From: Candidatus Sericytochromatia bacterium
Lineage (GTDB): Bacteria > Cyanobacteriota > Sericytochromatia > JACMPN01
Direction: 5' to 3'
NCBI GenBank assembly: GCA_014377495.1
Contig: JACMPN010000092.1
Coordinates: 1 to 16,459 of the forward strand
Length of the DNA: 16,459 nt
Shown piece after piece: positions 14,381-16,459 of the stretch. The notes beneath the pieces are model-generated. The model worked only from the letters and a program-made list of their open reading frames with translations, did no database searches and was not told the origin of the DNA. A program made the position numbers and the translations under genes. Within the stretch, counting starts at the first letter, position 1, and every line of letters starts with the position of its first letter.

Positions 14381-16218
14381 CGGTCCCGGTCACGCCTGAA
14401 GTGCTTGCGGCATGGCCCTGGCTGGTGGCTCTCCTCCTGGCCGCCATTGCCTGGTGGGGTGAATGGCGGCGGATGCGGGCCGTCGGCCTCTGGTTCCGTC
14501 ACGGGGCCCTCGACCGGCTCGGTTGGCGGCCCGTGCACCGTTACGGCGCTCAGACGATCGGTGTCGTCGCCATGGTGCTGCTGGCATTGACGATCGCCCG
14601 TTGGCAGACGGCGCCGTCCGGCACCCTCTGGCTGATGATCGACCGTTCGCGCTCCCTTGCGGCAACCGATGCGGACGGCCATACCCGCTGGCAACAGTTT
14701 CAGCCGGTGCTGCAGGCCTATGTGGGCGCCACCTCGCGTCCTGTGGCCGTCATGGTGTTCCAACGGGACGCCGTTGTGGCTGTGCCGCCCACCAATGACC
14801 GGGCCAGCGTCATCCAGACCCTGAGGGCGTTGACACCTGTCCTCGATCGTCTCGGCAGCAATCCCCAGTCAGCCCTGGCGCTTTACGCCCGGCTGCGTGG
14901 CTACGGCGATTCAGCCCTGGTGATCAGCGACGGGGAATGGGACCGGCTGACTGGAACGGCGATTGAGGCGCCTGCGGTGTTTGGCTGGGGCCTCGGCAAG
15001 CCGGCGCCGGTTCCCCTGTTGGCCGGTGAGACGCTGCGTCCGCTGTCGCGACCCGATCCGGCCGCCCTTGCGACCCTGTGCCACGGCCAGAGCGTGTGGG
15101 GCACGGCCGTGACACCGGCGGCGCTGGATGCCCTGCAGGCGGCAACGTCGCAGACGAACCGCCTCTGGCTGCAGGCCTGCCTCCTCCTGTTGGTCCTGGA
15201 AACCGTCCTGGTCATGCGCGGTCGCTACCGCCTGCATTGGGAGCGGCTTCCCTACCGGTGGATCCAGCGGTATGCCGTGTGGCGGATGCGTCATGCGGCG
15301 GTCCTGCTGCTCGTCGTGGGCATGTCGGGCGCCACCGCCGATGCGCCCTGGGCCTGGCCACAACGGCCGACACCGGCCAGGGATGCCTACAATGCGGGCT
15401 GCCGGGCTGTGGCCGCCGGTGACACCGACGGCGCTGTGATCGCCTGGCAACGGGCCACGACGCTGGATCCCAACTGGCAACCGGCATGGTACAACCTCGG
15501 CACCCTGCTGGCCACGATACCGGGTCGCACGCCGGAGGCGCTGGCCGCCATGGCGCAGGCGCATCGCCTGGACCCGGCGGACCGCTGGACTCTCGACAAT
15601 CTGGCAGCGTTGCGGCAACGCACAGCCGCCTCTCCTTTGGCCGGTTTGGCCGGCAAGCAAACCGGCGGACAAAGTGTCCGCAATGCTTCAGCTGGCAAAC
15701 CGGCACCGGGAACGGTACCAGGGGGGCCGCCTGGGGGGCCGCCTGGGGGGCCGCCTGGGGCAGCACCGTCGGCGGTGCCAGCCGTTCCGGCCGGTTGGGC
15801 GTCGGCGCTGCGGGCACTGCCATCTGGGCTGCAGGCGTCCATGTCCGGCGCAAAAAACGGCATCAACGACCCAGGCCGCCCGTCCGGCCAAACGGGCATG
15901 CCTGATCTGAACGGCGAGATCCCGCCGAAAGCAGCAATGCCCTCCGCCATGCCGTCACTGTCGGCCGGCGATGTGGACCGCCTGCTGAATCAGGCGGAAC
16001 AGCTATCGCCTGGGGCGTTGGCCAAGCTATCCAAGCGGTCGGGCCAGTCCGGCGGGAACCTGCCGGTGCCAGAGCTGACATTGGAACAGATGACCCGCCT
16101 GGTGGCATTGGCGGCACGCCTGCCGGTCGACCCGGCGGCGATCCTCGGTCGGCAGGATCGCCGACCCTGGCTCTATGAGCCTGCCCCGTCGCCGGAGCCC
16201 CGCTCCCTCACCTGGTGA
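14377..16218 (+). CDS. BatB-like VWA protein fused to a TPR domain
   Basis: This 613-residue protein is the last gene of the operon. Transmembrane segments lie at about 12-28 and 58-74, followed by a VWA domain with an intact first MIDAS motif D89-R-S-R-S93 and S184-D185-G-E. A third helix is at about 263-280. A strongly basic stretch (about 281-306) and a fourth hydrophobic segment (about 307-322, ending in SGATADA) resemble a signal peptide. The part beyond has about two TPR units (about 337-415). A Pro/Gly-rich linker follows with PGGP repeats (448-461) and a tail of two short helical regions (about 505-600). It looks like BatB fused to the separate TPR protein (BatC/BatE-like) of related operons. 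ATG 14377 overlaps the previous stop (ATGA). It may end at a weak hairpin at 16274-16304. Confidence 0.85.
   Translation: MTVPVTPEVLAAWPWLVALLLAAIAWWGEWRRMRAVGLWFRHGALDRLGWRPVHRYGAQTIGVVAMVLLALTIARWQTAPSGTLWLMIDRSRSLAATDADGHTRWQQFQPVLQAYVGATSRPVAVMVFQRDAVVAVPPTNDRASVIQTLRALTPVLDRLGSNPQSALALYARLRGYGDSALVISDGEWDRLTGTAIEAPAVFGWGLGKPAPVPLLAGETLRPLSRPDPAALATLCHGQSVWGTAVTPAALDALQAATSQTNRLWLQACLLLLVLETVLVMRGRYRLHWERLPYRWIQRYAVWRMRHAAVLLLVVGMSGATADAPWAWPQRPTPARDAYNAGCRAVAAGDTDGAVIAWQRATTLDPNWQPAWYNLGTLLATIPGRTPEALAAMAQAHRLDPADRWTLDNLAALRQRTAASPLAGLAGKQTGGQSVRNASAGKPAPGTVPGGPPGGPPGGPPGAAPSAVPAVPAGWASALRALPSGLQASMSGAKNGINDPGRPSGQTGMPDLNGEIPPKAAMPSAMPSLSAGDVDRLLNQAEQLSPGALAKLSKRSGQSGGNLPVPELTLEQMTRLVALAARLPVDPAAILGRQDRRPWLYEPAPSPEPRSLTW
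15721..15760 (+). repeat. Three perfect tandem 12-bp repeats encoding GGPP
   Basis: The unit GGGGGGCCGCCT occurs three times at 15721-15756, followed by a partial GGGG. Being a multiple of three, copy-number changes keep the frame and would only change the length of the PGGP linker in the BatB-TPR fusion. Confidence 0.95.
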
Positions 16219-16273
16219 GACTTAGAGGCGAATTGCCTGAGCGCCAAACGGTGCGTTCGGCCCCCCTCATTAA

Positions 16274-16304
16274 GGTTCCATGTGCCGGGGGAACCCAGAT
16301 TTTT
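16274..16304 (+). terminator. Possible weak terminator of the Bat-like operon
   Basis: GGTTCC (16274-16279) pairs with GGAACC (16290-16295) over a 10-nt loop. Five T follow at 16300-16304 after CAGA. The stem is only 6 bp, so this is tentative. Confidence 0.35.
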
Positions 16305-16329
16305 GATTCATTTGGAACGCGCTGCTGCT

Positions 16330-16459
16330 TCAGAGGGTTTTCTCCAGCGTCCGATAAAGTGATTCCTCGATCTGACGGGCGGAGAGCGGTTCGTTGCCGA
16401 TCCAGATGATTTCCCGGTACTTGTTGCTGGCCGGGACCGGGCTGGCCGTGACCTTCACG
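16330..16459 (-). CDS. 3' end of an unidentified protein gene (convergent, runs off window)
   Basis: A minus-strand open frame enters from the right edge and stops at TGA 16330-16332, giving the last 42 residues of a protein, including SNKYREIIWIGNEPLSARQI and ending YRTLEKTL. Base use is like its neighbours and the peptide reads as a real domain end. The strand-turn REIIWIG followed by a helix vaguely recalls the CobW C-terminal domain, but the fragment is too short to name. It converges on the Bat-like operon, with 111 bp between stops. Confidence 0.5.
   Translation of the reverse strand, partial: VKVTASPVPASNKYREIIWIGNEPLSARQIEESLYRTLEKTL

Noticed and set aside
15721..15760. CRISPR-like or mobile repeat
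   Set aside because: The units are 12 bp, directly adjacent without spacers, and in frame within a coding region encoding a Pro/Gly linker.

Overview
This is a GC-rich (roughly 65 %) bacterial chromosome segment with dense coding, short intergenic gaps, Shine-Dalgarno starts using ATG, GTG and TTG, standard stop codons and repeated TACAAT-type -10 boxes. I see no tRNA or rRNA gene, CRISPR array, transposase or phage gene. A lipoprotein, a Sec signal peptide and a Bat-type inner-membrane operon suggest a Gram-negative-type envelope. I cannot assign a phylum from this window alone.

Layout. Positions 2-817 hold the 3' part of a MeaB/ArgK GTPase. Positions 998-4144 hold a same-strand cluster: a beta-propeller lipoprotein, rimO and pgsA, with rimO and pgsA overlapping by 14 bp. 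A metallophosphoesterase (4353-5162) follows a leader that can form a hairpin. It ends at a bidirectional terminator facing a minus-strand extended-SDR (epimerase-like) gene (5258-6358). A secreted SRPBCC-like protein (6477-7046, minus) may have a leaderless transcript. A 65-residue protein (7128-7325, minus) and a 430-bp stretch with no supported gene come next. aspS (7756-9531, minus) has its own terminator. It is divergent from a stand-alone HD-GYP phosphodiesterase (10032-10700), with a 500-bp regulatory region between them. A 66-residue protein (10878-11078) follows.

The most coherent system is a five-gene operon at 11167-16218: a MoxR AAA+ ATPase, a DUF58 protein, a small DUF4381-like membrane protein, a BatA-topology membrane protein, and a BatB-like VWA protein fused to a TPR domain. 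Four of the five genes abut or overlap by a few bases; the third has an ambiguous start. The expected logic is a cytoplasmic MoxR chaperone ATPase acting on VWA proteins that carry periplasmic or membrane parts. Here the BatA-like protein has lost the metal-site (MIDAS) residues, and the BatB-like protein has absorbed the TPR partner through what looks like an old signal peptide. The window closes with the 3' end of a convergent minus-strand gene.

The most interesting points are the two orphan ~65-residue proteins with strong ribosome binding sites and similar C-termini, the rebuilt Bat operon, the SDR without its catalytic Ser/Thr, the candidate leaderless promoter, and the AT-rich operator-like region before the HD-GYP gene.
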